Shown one piece after another: positions 46,077 through 54,983 of a stretch of 64,000 nucleotides of DNA (its first letter is position 1; the number at the start of each line of letters is the position of its first letter). The DNA lies in the NCBI RefSeq assembly GCF_000682775.1, contig NZ_AWFI01000015.1:1-64000 (forward strand), written 5' to 3'. Source of the stretch: Hyphomonas sp. L-53-1-40. Its GTDB lineage: Bacteria; Pseudomonadota; Alphaproteobacteria; Caulobacterales; Hyphomonadaceae. Both the position numbers and the translations under genes were made by a program. Below the pieces are notes generated by a model that was given only the letters and a program-made list of their open reading frames with translations, was not told the DNA's origin and did not search any database.

Positions 46077-46222
46077 AGGGGCTGCTCTCACATTTGAGAG
46101 ACCTCAAATCCAAACAGGCCGCACCACTTCAAATGCAAGAGACCACGCTCTCGGGTCGTTCTGAGCAGGCTGCAATAGTGCACGCCTGCCTTGAGCCGTT
46201 CGACCCGCCCGAAGGAACCCAA
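46077..46222 (+). promoter_or_regulatory. rpsA leader
   Basis: A 146-base gap precedes rpsA. It contains CTCTCA/TGAGAG (46085-46090/46095-46100), a perfect six-base hairpin. Later GCAGGC and GCCTGC flank a larger loop. The ribosome-binding site GAAGGA (46211-46216) stands close to the ATG. In other bacteria S1 represses its own mRNA, so a structured leader is expected, but I cannot assign a known family. Confidence 0.4.
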
Positions 46223-48223
46223 ATGTCAGATAACTTCAATCCCTCGACCGACGATTTCGCAGCAATGTTTGAATCGTCCACGGCCGCCAGCGCAATGCAG
46301 GAAGGCCAGGTCATTCCGGCCACCGTCATTCGTATCGACAATGACGCCGTGCTGGTTGATATCGGTCTGAAGACCGAAGGCCGCATCCCGGTCAAAGAAT
46401 TCTCGATGGAAGACAAGGAGCCGGAAGCCGGCGACATCGTTGATGTCTACCTTGATCGCATCGAAAACGCCCTTGGCGACGCTGTCTTGTCCCGCGACAA
46501 GGCCCGCCGCGAAGAGCGCTGGATCAAACTGGAAAAATGCTTCAACGCCGAAGAGCCTGTCAAAGGTGCTATTTCCGGCCGCGTCAAAGGTGGCTTCACG
46601 GTCGACCTTGGCGGTGTGAATGCCTTCCTTCCTGGCAGCCAGGTGGACATCCGCCCGGTTCGCGACGTTGGCCCACTGATGGGCGAAATCCAGCCATTCC
46701 AGATCCTCAAGCTGGACCGTGCTCGCGGCAACATCGTTGTCTCGCGTCGCGCAATCCTCGAAGAGAGCCGTGCCGAACAGCGCGCAGAGATCGTTTCCGA
46801 CATGGCAGAGGGCGACGTCCGCAAGGGTATCGTCAAGAACATCACCGATTATGGTGCGTTCGTTGACCTGGGTGGTATCGACGGCCTCCTGCACGTCACC
46901 GACATGAGCTGGAAGCGGATCAATCATCCGTCGCAGGTTGTGGAAGTTGGTCAGGAAGTCGAAATCCAGATCATCAAGATCAACCCTGACACCCAGCGTA
47001 TCTCGCTCGGCATGAAGCAGCTTGGTTCCGACCCGTGGGATGGCATCGACATCCGTTATCCGGTTGGTGCGCGCCTCAAGGGCCAGGTTACCAACATCAC
47101 CGATTACGGCGCCTTCGTGGAGTTGGAAGATGGTGTCGAAGGCCTGATCCACGTCTCCGAAATGAGCTGGACGAAGAAAAACGTCCATCCGGGCAAAATC
47201 CTCTCGACCTCTCAGGAAGTCGACGTGGAAGTTCTGGACGTCGATTCCGAGAAGCGCCGCATCTCGCTCGGCCTGAAGCAGACCATGGACAACCCATGGA
47301 CCGCATTCCTCGCAGAGCACCCGATCGGTACGGAAATCGAAGGCGAAGTTCGTGGCATCACGGAATTCGGTCTGTTCGTTGGCCTCGGCCCGGACCTCGA
47401 CGGTATGGTGCACATCAACGACATCGCTTGGGACAAGTCCGGCGAGCAAGCCATTGAAGCCTTCAACAAGGGTGACATGGTCAAGGCGAAAGTCCTGGAT
47501 GTTGATGTTGATAAAGAGCGCATCTCGCTCGGCATCAAGCAACTGTCCGGCGATCCGATCGAAGCACCTGCAGATGGCGGTTCCGGCGTGAAGCGCGGCA
47601 CGATTGTCACCTGTACTGTCACCGAGATCACCTCGGGCGGTATCGAAATCGAGTTCGGCTCCCCGGCGATGAAATCCTTCATCCGTCGCTCCGATCTGTC
47701 TCGTGATCGTGCAGACCAGCGTCCTGAACGCTTTGCTGTTGGCGACAAGATTGACGCAAAAGTAATGTCGGTGGACCGTTCGTCCCGCCGTGTTTCCCTG
47801 TCCATCAAGGCCCTCGAAATCGCAGAAGAGGCAGAAGCCGTTGCACAGTACGGATCGGCAGATGCCGGTGCGTCGCTCGGCGATATCCTTGGTGCAGCGC
47901 TGGCCTCGTCCGGAACCTCCAAGGAAACCTCGGAAAAGGTCACCCCGACCCCGCCGAGCACGGATGGCGTGGCTACGGCCGACGCGTCTGCGCTGGACGA
48001 GAGCGGCCGCCTGTCCGCTCCTCAGGGCGATGCTGACGATCTGAAGCAGATCAAGGGCGTCGGTCCGGCGTTCGAGAAGAAGCTGAATGAAGCTGGTATC
48101 TACCACTTCTGGCAGATTGCCGCGCTGACGGATGCTCAGATCGCCACCCTCGAAGAGGAAGTCGGGACATCCGGCAAAGGCGCTGAGTGGAAGGCCCAGT
48201 CGGAAGAACTGGCCAACGCCTGA
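46223..48223 (+). CDS. rpsA: 30S ribosomal protein S1 with a C-terminal HhH-like extension
   Basis: This 666-residue protein has six S1 (OB-fold) domains at about 27-95, 110-180, 198-268, 283-355, 370-442 and 457-537, with typical repeats such as NITDYGAFVDLGGIDGLLHV. Beyond the usual end (near 550-560 in relatives) there is a linker and then a helix-hairpin-helix-like segment (about 602-666: QIKGVGPAFEKKLNEAGI, then WQIAALTDAQIATLEEEV). That module is found at the end of other alphaproteobacterial proteins but is not standard for S1. I chose the ATG at 46223 behind GAAGGA. It binds mRNA on the ribosome. Confidence 0.95.
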   Translation: MSDNFNPSTDDFAAMFESSTAASAMQEGQVIPATVIRIDNDAVLVDIGLKTEGRIPVKEFSMEDKEPEAGDIVDVYLDRIENALGDAVLSRDKARREERWIKLEKCFNAEEPVKGAISGRVKGGFTVDLGGVNAFLPGSQVDIRPVRDVGPLMGEIQPFQILKLDRARGNIVVSRRAILEESRAEQRAEIVSDMAEGDVRKGIVKNITDYGAFVDLGGIDGLLHVTDMSWKRINHPSQVVEVGQEVEIQIIKINPDTQRISLGMKQLGSDPWDGIDIRYPVGARLKGQVTNITDYGAFVELEDGVEGLIHVSEMSWTKKNVHPGKILSTSQEVDVEVLDVDSEKRRISLGLKQTMDNPWTAFLAEHPIGTEIEGEVRGITEFGLFVGLGPDLDGMVHINDIAWDKSGEQAIEAFNKGDMVKAKVLDVDVDKERISLGIKQLSGDPIEAPADGGSGVKRGTIVTCTVTEITSGGIEIEFGSPAMKSFIRRSDLSRDRADQRPERFAVGDKIDAKVMSVDRSSRRVSLSIKALEIAEEAEAVAQYGSADAGASLGDILGAALASSGTSKETSEKVTPTPPSTDGVATADASALDESGRLSAPQGDADDLKQIKGVGPAFEKKLNEAGIYHFWQIAALTDAQIATLEEEVGTSGKGAEWKAQSEELANA

Positions 48224-48227
48224 GGCG

Positions 48228-48250
48228 ACTGATCCGGTCTCCGGATCAGT
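48228..48250 (+). terminator. Hairpin after rpsA
   Basis: ACTGATCCGG (48228-48237) and CCGGATCAGT (48241-48250) are perfectly complementary with only three bases between. The stem starts four bases after the rpsA stop codon. No U-run follows, so it may protect the 3' end or pause polymerase rather than terminate strongly. Confidence 0.6.
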
Positions 48251-48270
48251 ATTCTAAAATTGATGAAATG

Positions 48271-48303
48271 TTTGCGGCGGGGGCCTAGCGCTCCCGCCGC
48301 AAA
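48271..48303 (+). promoter_or_regulatory. Strong hairpin in the ihfB leader
   Basis: TTTGCGGCGGG (48271-48281) pairs perfectly with CCCGCCGCAAA (48293-48303), and pairing can continue inside. The stem ends 19 bases before the ihfB start codon, close to where its ribosome-binding site must lie. It may end transcripts from rpsA or affect ihfB translation. Confidence 0.5.
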
Positions 48304-48322
48304 TGCGTGTAATATCAAAGAC

Positions 48323-48622
48323 ATGCTGAAGTCCGAATTGATTGCAAAACTCGCTGTGGAATACAGTCACCTGCGCCAGGAAGACTTGGAGCGTGTGGTC
48401 AATGTTATTCTGGAAGAGATCGGATCCGCTCTCTCGCGTGGAGATCGTGTCGAGTTACGTGGATTTGGGGCGTTCTCTGTTCGCCATAGGGATGCGCGCA
48501 AAGGTCGAAACCCGCGCACCGGGGAATCTGTTGAAGTTCCGGCGAAATCGGTGCCCTTCTTCAAGGCTGGCAAGGAGCTGCGCGCCCGGGTGAATGGCGG
48601 CGAGGATCCTGAAGCCCGTTAG
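48323..48622 (+). CDS. ihfB: Integration host factor subunit beta
   Basis: This 99-residue DNA-bending protein opens [11 protein letters not shown] and has the family motif [20 protein letters not shown], whose proline intercalates into DNA, and the preceding [14 protein letters not shown] arms. IHF dimerises with the alpha subunit (gene elsewhere). I chose the ATG at 48323. The upstream in-frame start adds 21 residues encoded by the hairpin. It follows rpsA as in many proteobacteria. Confidence 0.95.
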   Translation: MLKSELIAKLAVEYSHLRQEDLERVVNVILEEIGSALSRGDRVELRGFGAFSVRHRDARKGRNPRTGESVEVPAKSVPFFKAGKELRARVNGGEDPEAR

Positions 48623-48727
48623 GTTGCGACTGTTATTCCACTGAGTGTGACGACTTGACGCTCTTGGCAAATATACGGCCTAGTTCGCGCTCTTAATTGA
48701 AAGATCCTAGCAAAAAGGGGCATAGGG

Positions 48728-49135
48728 ATGCTGAAGGAATTCAAAGAGTTCGCCTTGAAAGGCAATCTGGTCGACATGGCCGTAGGCTTCGTCATGGGCG
48801 GCGCGTTCGCAACGGTCGTAACGGCTTTCATTCAGGGCGTATTCCTGCCCCTGCTCGCCCCCATCATGGGCGGCATTGATCTCGCCTCCATCGCCTATAC
48901 GATTACGCCAGCTGAAGTGAATGCCGCTGGTGAAGTGGTAAAAGAAGCCGCAGTCGTCGAACTGGGCAATTTCATCGCCGCGATCATCTCCTTCATCATT
49001 GTGGCGTTTGTCATGTTCATGATTATCAAGGGCATGAACAACATGAAGAAAAAAGAAGAGGCTGCGCCCGCTGCGCCACCGCGCCAGGAAGTGCTGCTGG
49101 AAGAAATTCGCAACCTGCTGGCCAAACAAAGCTAG
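48728..49135 (+). CDS. mscL: Large-conductance mechanosensitive channel
   Basis: This 135-residue channel opens under membrane tension to release solutes after osmotic downshock. It has MLKEFKEFALKGNLVDMAVG, the first transmembrane helix with GFVMGGAFATVVTAFI, a periplasmic loop, a second transmembrane helix (AAIISFIIVAFVMFMIIKGM) and the C-terminal bundle (EEIRNLLAKQ). Length is normal. Confidence 0.97.
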   Translation: MLKEFKEFALKGNLVDMAVGFVMGGAFATVVTAFIQGVFLPLLAPIMGGIDLASIAYTITPAEVNAAGEVVKEAAVVELGNFIAAIISFIIVAFVMFMIIKGMNNMKKKEEAAPAAPPRQEVLLEEIRNLLAKQS

Positions 49136-49214
49136 GCGTGCGTCAACATATTCATGAAAGGTTAAGCACAGTTCGTGTACCTTCATGGATAGTAGAGTAA
49201 CTGGTAGAGTATTG

Positions 49215-49246
49215 AGGGGCGGCCTGTTTGGTCGCCCTTCTTTTTT
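49215..49246 (+). terminator. Intrinsic terminator after mscL
   Basis: AGGGGCGGCC (49215-49224) pairs with GGTCGCCCTT (49230-49239), with two G-U pairs, and a run of six Ts (49241-49246) follows. A second inverted repeat lies upstream, CATGAAAGGT (49153-49162) with ACCTTCATG (49179-49187), with one bulged base. Confidence 0.85.
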
Positions 49247-49279
49247 GCCTGCACATCACCTCGCCCTAGATTGAATGGC

Positions 49280-49990
49280 ATGAATGCTGTCGTATTTGGA
49301 TCATCAGGTGGTGTAGGCCGCGCCTTGGTGGACGCCCTGTTGACGCGCGGGGTCTATCAAACCGTATTTGGTGTTTCCCGTTCCGGCGATGCCTCTGCGG
49401 GGGCAAAGGGCCTGAAGGCCGACGCACTGGATGAAGCCGCAGTTGAAGCAGCCGTACAGGAGGTGGCTTCAGCTGGAGATGTCAGGCTCTGCATGGTTGC
49501 TATCGGGCGACTACATGAGGGCGAGAGCCTCCAGCCCGAAAAATCCTATCGCCATCAGAGCCGGGATGCCTTCGAACGGATATTCGCCGCGAATACGATT
49601 GCGCCTGCATTGATTGCCAAACACATGCTGGGTCGAATGCCTCGGTCCGGCCGGTGGGTGTTTGCGCCACTGTCAGCCCGGGTCGGTTCTATCAGCGGCA
49701 ACCGTCTCGGCGGCTGGCACGCCTATCGCGCATCGAAAGCCGCGCTCAACATGTTGGTTCGCAACTATGCCATTGAATGTGGTCGGACAAACAAGGAGTC
49801 GATTTGCATTGGGCTCCATCCGGGCACGGTTGAGACGGGATTGTCCGAGCCGTTCCAGGCCAATGTTCCGGATAGGCAATTGTTCTCCCCGGCGCAATCA
49901 GCAGGGCATCTGCTTGATGTCGTAGACGCGCTGAACCCAGATGATTCCGGCAAGGTGTTTGATTGGGCGGGAAAACTCATCCAGCCTTGA
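49280..49990 (+). CDS. Short-chain dehydrogenase/reductase (C-factor-like)
   Basis: This 236-residue SDR has VFGSSGGVGRALVDALL at the N-terminus and the catalytic Tyr and Lys in HAYRASKAALNMLVRN. A PGTVETGLSEPF ending resembles the C-factor/CsgA type. The ATG at 49280 is preferred. A TTG nine bases upstream is in frame. Substrate unknown. Confidence 0.87.
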   Translation: MNAVVFGSSGGVGRALVDALLTRGVYQTVFGVSRSGDASAGAKGLKADALDEAAVEAAVQEVASAGDVRLCMVAIGRLHEGESLQPEKSYRHQSRDAFERIFAANTIAPALIAKHMLGRMPRSGRWVFAPLSARVGSISGNRLGGWHAYRASKAALNMLVRNYAIECGRTNKESICIGLHPGTVETGLSEPFQANVPDRQLFSPAQSAGHLLDVVDALNPDDSGKVFDWAGKLIQP

Positions 49991-50049
49991 CTGTTTCCGC
50001 AATGCCCTGACGCAAGGCAAAGTTAAGACCGGCCTGCCAGAGTGGCAGG

Positions 50050-50929
50050 ATGGAAACCTTGGCCGCCTTTACTGCCTACCTGACCGACGAACGCCGTATG
50101 GCGGACAAGACGGTCGAGGCTTATCAGAGTGATCTTGCGGGCTTTTTGGGATTCCTGAACACGCATCTTGGCGAAGCACCGACGCCGCACCGGTTGGGCA
50201 AACTGAAGGCTCGCGACGTGCGAAGTTTCCTCGCCCAGCGCCGGCGGGACGGATTGTCAGATGCCTCAATCGCGCGGCTCCTGTCCTCTATCAAGGCGCT
50301 GTATCGCTGGCTGGGCCGCACACATGACATTGAGAATGCGGAGATCGCCTATTTGCAGGGCCCCAAGCGTCCACAGCGGCTGGCCCGCGAAGGATTTGAT
50401 TGAGGAAGCGGGGACCGACCCTGATTCCGAAGCCTGGATAAATGCGCGCGACGCGGCAGTACTGTCACTGCTCTATGGTGCGGGCCTGCGGATCTCTGAA
50501 GCACTCAGGCTGACCGGAGCAGACGTTCCGGCGCCGGAGCGACTGAGAATTGCGGGAAAGGGTGGCAAGGTGAGGATCGTCCCCCTGATACCGGCAGTGC
50601 GAGAGGCCGTTGATACCTATGCCAGTCTTTGCCCATACAATTTGGGTCGCAACGATGCGTTGTTCCGGGGCGCAAAGGGTGGGGCGCTCAATCCGCGCCT
50701 GATTCAAGGGTTGGTGCAGAAGCTCCGCGCGGTGCTCGGCTTGCCGGATACGGCGACGCCACACGCGCTACGCCACGCCTTCGCGACGCACCTTCTGGCG
50801 GCTGGCGCAGACCTCCGTGCGATCCAGACTTTGCTGGGCCACGCATCGCTTTCCACCACTCAAGTCTATACAGGCGTGGATGCCGAGCGCTTGCGCGATG
50901 TGTATGCCGCCGCCCATCCAAGAGCCTGA
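50050..50929 (+). pseudogene. xerC: Tyrosine recombinase XerC, split by a frame change
   Basis: XerC, with XerD, resolves chromosome dimers at dif. The N-terminal SAM-like domain reads from 50050 to GPKRPQRLAR, then this frame runs into a stop at 50401-50403. The catalytic domain continues in the next frame from about 50387 (AKDLIEEAG onward) to 50929, with all active-site residues (Arg in GLRISEAL, Lys in GKGGKVR, HALRHAF, LGHASLSTTQVYT). The short linker normally between the two domains (about seven residues) is missing exactly at the change of frame. Either a real deletion inactivates it or the sequence has an error. I cannot tell which. Confidence 0.85.
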
Positions 50930-51027
50930 ATAGCCTTAGGAAACTCTTTCAAATTGCCCATTCCCGCCTCAATTTGAGGTAATCTTACTGCGATACTGTC
51001 GAGAGGTACGCAGAGAGGACTGACGCC

Positions 51028-51546
51028 ATGGGTGTCAAAGGAAACGCAATTCTCGGGCTCATCACGCTGGCCGCATTTATCGGGTGCGGACTAATGGCTC
51101 AGGCGCAGGAAAGCCAGGTCGATTATGATGGCTTTGTGGACCTTTCAGCTGAAATCTCAGATTACCGGTCTTCGCGTTTGATTGATCTCGACACGTTCAG
51201 CGAAATGAAAACCGATAGCGATACGATTATCCTGGATACGCGCAGCGCTGAAGCTTATCGCTTGGGACACATCGACGGTGCTGCTCATCTGAATTTCTCC
51301 GACTTCACCGATGACAAGCTCGCACAACTGATCCCGTCAAAAGACACGCGCATCCTGATTTATTGCAACAACAATTTCACGGACAATATCGCGCCTGTTC
51401 CTGTCAAACGGATCGAGCTGGCGTTGAACGTGCCGACCTTCATCAATCTCTATGGCTATGGCTACGAGAATATATATGAACTGGACGGAGCCTACCCATT
51501 GGCGGAACCCACCATTCATTGGGTGGGAGAGGTCTCTCCGCTCTAG
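51028..51546 (+). CDS. Exported rhodanese-like domain protein
   Basis: This 172-residue protein has a signal peptide (about 1-27, ending AQAQ) and a rhodanese domain (about 55-160). ILDTRSAEAYRLGHIDGAAHL is the classic substrate-side motif, and the probable catalytic cysteine is Cys113 in ILIYCNNNF. Periplasmic single-domain rhodaneses transfer sulphur or act in redox homeostasis. The exact role is unknown. Confidence 0.88.
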   Translation: MGVKGNAILGLITLAAFIGCGLMAQAQESQVDYDGFVDLSAEISDYRSSRLIDLDTFSEMKTDSDTIILDTRSAEAYRLGHIDGAAHLNFSDFTDDKLAQLIPSKDTRILIYCNNNFTDNIAPVPVKRIELALNVPTFINLYGYGYENIYELDGAYPLAEPTIHWVGEVSPL

Positions 51547-51662
51547 GCTTTCCAGAGCGCCAACTCTTCAGTAAAACTCAACTGTTCATCTGACGCATTG
51601 CATTCAGTGCGGCCTGACGTCATGTGACGCCGCGAGATAATGCAAGAGCGAGATGCCCTGAT

Positions 51663-52478
51663 ATGACTGCAGATGCGACGCCTGTTGCCGCCAAGAAGGT
51701 CAACCCGAACGCGCCGACCGAGGAAACCGTCCTCGAGGTGAAACACTATACGGAGCGGCTGTTCCGGTTCCGGTTGACCCGGCCGTCGACCTTCCGGTTC
51801 CGGTCAGGCGAGTTCGTGATGATCGGGCTATACAAGGATGACGGCCGTCCATTGCTCCGCGCATATTCCATTGCCAGCCCGAGCTGGGATGAGGAGCTTG
51901 AATTCTATTCGATCAAGGTCGCCGACGGCCCGTTGACGTCTCGCTTGCAAGCGATTCAGCCTGGCGACAAGGTTCTGCTGGGCAAGAAACCGACTGGCAC
52001 CCTGGTGCATGACGCGCTGGTGCCGGGCAAGCGACTCTATTGTTTCTCGACTGGGACGGGCTTTGCGCCCTTCGCCAGCGTTGTGCGCGATCCAGAGACT
52101 TACGAGAAGTTTGACGAAGTCATCGTCACCCATACCTGTCGTGAAGCTGCTGAACTCGACTATTCCAAGGAAATCGTGGAAGAGACGCTGAATCATGAAT
52201 TCCTCGGCGAACTGGCTCAGGGCAAGCTGCGCCGCTATGGCAGCTGCACCCGTGAAGACTATGAGTACAAGGGCCGCATCACGGACCTGATTGAAAGCGG
52301 GAAGCTGTTCGACGATCTCGGCGTGCCGCCCTTGGACCCGGAAACCGACCGTGTCATGATTTGTGGCTCGATGGAGATGATCCAGGATGTGAAGGATCTG
52401 ATGATCAAGGCTGGCTTGACCGAGGGCTCGAACGCGTCGCCAGCAGAATTCGTCATCGAAAAGGCCTTTGCGGGCTAA
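51663..52478 (+). CDS. fpr: Ferredoxin/flavodoxin--NADP+ reductase
   Basis: This 271-residue FAD enzyme has the flavin-binding RAYSIASP, the NADP-binding FSTGTGFAPFASV and the MICGSMEM and C-terminal VIEKAFAG segments of the bacterial subclass. It shuttles electrons between NADPH and ferredoxin or flavodoxin, often under oxidative stress. I chose the ATG at 51663, after which the family sequence begins. Confidence 0.94.
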   Translation: MTADATPVAAKKVNPNAPTEETVLEVKHYTERLFRFRLTRPSTFRFRSGEFVMIGLYKDDGRPLLRAYSIASPSWDEELEFYSIKVADGPLTSRLQAIQPGDKVLLGKKPTGTLVHDALVPGKRLYCFSTGTGFAPFASVVRDPETYEKFDEVIVTHTCREAAELDYSKEIVEETLNHEFLGELAQGKLRRYGSCTREDYEYKGRITDLIESGKLFDDLGVPPLDPETDRVMICGSMEMIQDVKDLMIKAGLTEGSNASPAEFVIEKAFAG

Positions 52479-52551
52479 GCCTGACCCGACAAGCATATTG
52501 GCGCTTTTGCGCTGGCATGGTTAATCTTCCTGTACGGGAGGACGTAGCGAC

Positions 52552-54219
52552 ATGCGTAGAGTTTCAAGTTTGACTGTGGGGCTTTTGGCCGCCGCCATTT
52601 CTTCCGGTTTTAGCGCATCTGCACAGGATCGCGCCTGTCGCGTGGAGGACACGCCCACTGGCGCCAAGGTGGTTGGCGGCGTCAACGCGCATCTTGCCAA
52701 CTGGCCGGGCATCGCGTCGATCCAGCTGAACACGCAACGGGGCGCCTTCCATGTCTGTGGCGCGGCAGCAATTTCGAAAGAATGGATCCTGACCGCCGCA
52801 CATTGCGTCGAAGGCTTCAGGGTTTCGGAACAGAGCGGACGCGTTTTCGCCTTCGAGGATGCAGGAGATGGTGGGCCGGAGCGGAAGATCGCAGCCATTC
52901 GGGTCCAGCTTGGCACCGGCGATCTCGGGCGCACCCCGGAAGGGTCACAAGCTTCATTCGTAACGGAGGTTGTCACGCACCCGGCTTATGCGGGCGCCGA
53001 AGACATCTACAAGGGTGCGGACATTGCGCTCATGAAACTCGACACGCTATGGGAGGGACCACTTGCGACCCTGTCGACAGATGCGACGACGGACAGATTG
53101 TCCAAGGCGGGTGAGGAGGCTTGGGTGGCCGGGTTTGGTAATTTGTTGGAACTGGAGCCGGGCCAACGCACCAAATGGCAGAATGCGCGCAATTTCGCAC
53201 TCGCTGCGCCGAGCCTCGTCTTGCAGGAAACTTCGGCCCCAACCGTGGCAGCATCGGTGTGTCAGTCGCGCCTTCGCAAGGCCTCCATGCTGGAAGGATA
53301 TCCCGCGGATTACCAGTCGCTGATTGTGGATAACACGCTGGTCTGCGCCGGCCTGGAGCAGGGCGGACAGGATGCCTGTCAGGGCGACAGTGGCGGGCCG
53401 CTGGTGAAATACGACAAGAATGGTTGTCCCTACCAGATCGGCGTTGTCAGTTGGGGTGTCGGGTGCGGACGGCAGGAGAGCCCCGGCGCCTATACGCGGG
53501 TATCTGCGTATGCGGACTGGATTCGCACCTATGTGCCTGATGCGAATTTTGTTCAGTATGCACAGGTGCCACCGCCGACGCGCGGCGTACCTGACCTTGT
53601 GTCCAGCGTGCAGCACGATTTTGATTCTATTGTCAAAGATATGCCGGTCACGTTGGTTAATGCGGCAGGCCACCCCGTGTCTGTTGTCGAGAACGGCCAA
53701 ATGGTCGACCTGAAAGTAACCTTGCCCGTGCGGGGAAAACTGGTTCTGTTCGATTACAATGCCGATGAAGTCCTGACCCAGCTCTATCCGAACCCGGTTG
53801 AAGCAGCGGGGCGCTGGCCGGTGCGAGAGGCGGGCGAAACCGTGTTCTTGGCAAAGGATATCTTCGGCGAACCGGGCCTGCAGGCCGGGCCGCCGCTGGG
53901 TCCTCAATCCATGATTGCCATGGTCGTGCCCGAAGATGCGCGCCTGCCGGTTTCGCCCCAGCAGGGCTTTCAGCAGATTGATGCTCCGGTGGATTACATT
54001 ACCCGTCTGGTGCGGACTGCATTGCGCCAACAGCAAACGGTGCGTGGGCTGTTCCGCATTGCTGCTGCGGAGGCGGGCGAAGTGGCCTTAGCTGAGCCCG
54101 AGGTACGCTCCGAGACGGTCCCGCCGGAACCGAAGCTGGCCATGGGCGTGCTGAACTATTGCATCGACTCGCGGATCTGCGGGACAGGAAATGACGAGCC
54201 GTCCGACGACCCGAGATAG
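52552..54219 (+). CDS. Secreted trypsin-like serine protease with DUF4384-like domain
   Basis: This 555-residue protein has a signal peptide (about 1-24, ending SASA) and an S1 protease domain from about 40 (VVGGVNAH) to 330. The triad is His84 (TAAHC), Asp157 (GADIAL) and Ser280 (QGDSGGP). After it, about 350-490, is a beta-rich part with LVLFDYNADEVLTQLYPN, which resembles DUF4384, a domain often linked to caspase-family proteins. A propeptide before VVGG suggests it is made as a zymogen. The last 60 residues match nothing. Target unknown. Confidence 0.85.
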   Translation: MRRVSSLTVGLLAAAISSGFSASAQDRACRVEDTPTGAKVVGGVNAHLANWPGIASIQLNTQRGAFHVCGAAAISKEWILTAAHCVEGFRVSEQSGRVFAFEDAGDGGPERKIAAIRVQLGTGDLGRTPEGSQASFVTEVVTHPAYAGAEDIYKGADIALMKLDTLWEGPLATLSTDATTDRLSKAGEEAWVAGFGNLLELEPGQRTKWQNARNFALAAPSLVLQETSAPTVAASVCQSRLRKASMLEGYPADYQSLIVDNTLVCAGLEQGGQDACQGDSGGPLVKYDKNGCPYQIGVVSWGVGCGRQESPGAYTRVSAYADWIRTYVPDANFVQYAQVPPPTRGVPDLVSSVQHDFDSIVKDMPVTLVNAAGHPVSVVENGQMVDLKVTLPVRGKLVLFDYNADEVLTQLYPNPVEAAGRWPVREAGETVFLAKDIFGEPGLQAGPPLGPQSMIAMVVPEDARLPVSPQQGFQQIDAPVDYITRLVRTALRQQQTVRGLFRIAAAEAGEVALAEPEVRSETVPPEPKLAMGVLNYCIDSRICGTGNDEPSDDPR

Positions 54220-54278
54220 ATCAAATTCGCAACATCGCGTTCAGCGGGTAGTTACCGTAGCCGTGTTACGCGAGAGGG

Positions 54279-54905
54279 ATGCTCCGCCGCCTCATTGCCA
54301 TCCTGCTGACAGTATATGCCATCGCCTTTGCCTTCGGCGCGCTGACGGCTGTGCGGTGGCCGTCAATCATGATGGCGCTCAGCTGGGTGGTGCAGGATGA
54401 TATCGCGTCTGGTTTGGAGAGCGTGGACTGGCGCCAGCTCGGCATTGCTCATGGTGGGCCTTATCTGCTCGCGGCGCTGTGTTTCTATTGCTCGGCTGCA
54501 ATGATTGCCGCGCGTCGCCCGGGCGGTGTGCTGTGGTATTTTATGGGCGTCGTCGCGGGAATCCCGTGTCTTTATCTCGTGACGTTCGAGCCCGGTTGGT
54601 GGAATGATCCCAGCGCAGCCGAAGGCGCCATTGCGGGGGCATGCGCTGGTGCGGTGCTTCTGATGCTCGCCGTGTGGGAATTGCGATTGCGGACACAGCG
54701 CAAGGCGGAATCCGCTGAGCAAGTGGCTCCATTGGTCCTTTCCCAGCCAGTGCTTGTCAGTGAGCCCTTGCCGGAACAGCGCAAGCGGTCGGTTCCGGCA
54801 AAACCGGTCCGGCCGGCCATTGTGCCTGCTGCGATTGCTCGTCAGCGCGCGAGCTTTGCCGCCCATGGCCGCAAGATGAATGCGCGTCGTCGCCGCGCCG
54901 TCTGA
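54279..54905 (+). CDS. Membrane protein of unknown function
   Basis: This 208-residue protein has about four hydrophobic segments in the first 145 residues (LIAILLTVYAIAFAFGALTA, LLAALCFYCSAAMIA, YFMGVVAGIPCLYLVTF, GAIAGACAGAVLLMLAVWEL), then a basic, proline-rich cytoplasmic tail. I recognise no family. It is followed by a second small membrane protein. Confidence 0.7.
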   Translation: MLRRLIAILLTVYAIAFAFGALTAVRWPSIMMALSWVVQDDIASGLESVDWRQLGIAHGGPYLLAALCFYCSAAMIAARRPGGVLWYFMGVVAGIPCLYLVTFEPGWWNDPSAAEGAIAGACAGAVLLMLAVWELRLRTQRKAESAEQVAPLVLSQPVLVSEPLPEQRKRSVPAKPVRPAIVPAAIARQRASFAAHGRKMNARRRRAV

Positions 54906-54983
54906 GCGTTCCAAAGCCAGATAGCATTTGCTGTCGTGCCGTCATGGCCGTACCTTCTCCAATAAAAGGGATGAGGATCAAAC

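Noticed and set aside
46094..46222. In-frame 43-residue N-terminal extension of S1
   Set aside because: The extension has no S1-family similarity, and a good ribosome-binding site stands before the ATG at 46223.
50050..50929. Split tyrosine recombinase as a phage or integron integrase with an attachment site
   Set aside because: The sequence is that of chromosomal XerC, and no attachment repeats, cargo or tRNA disruption are present nearby.
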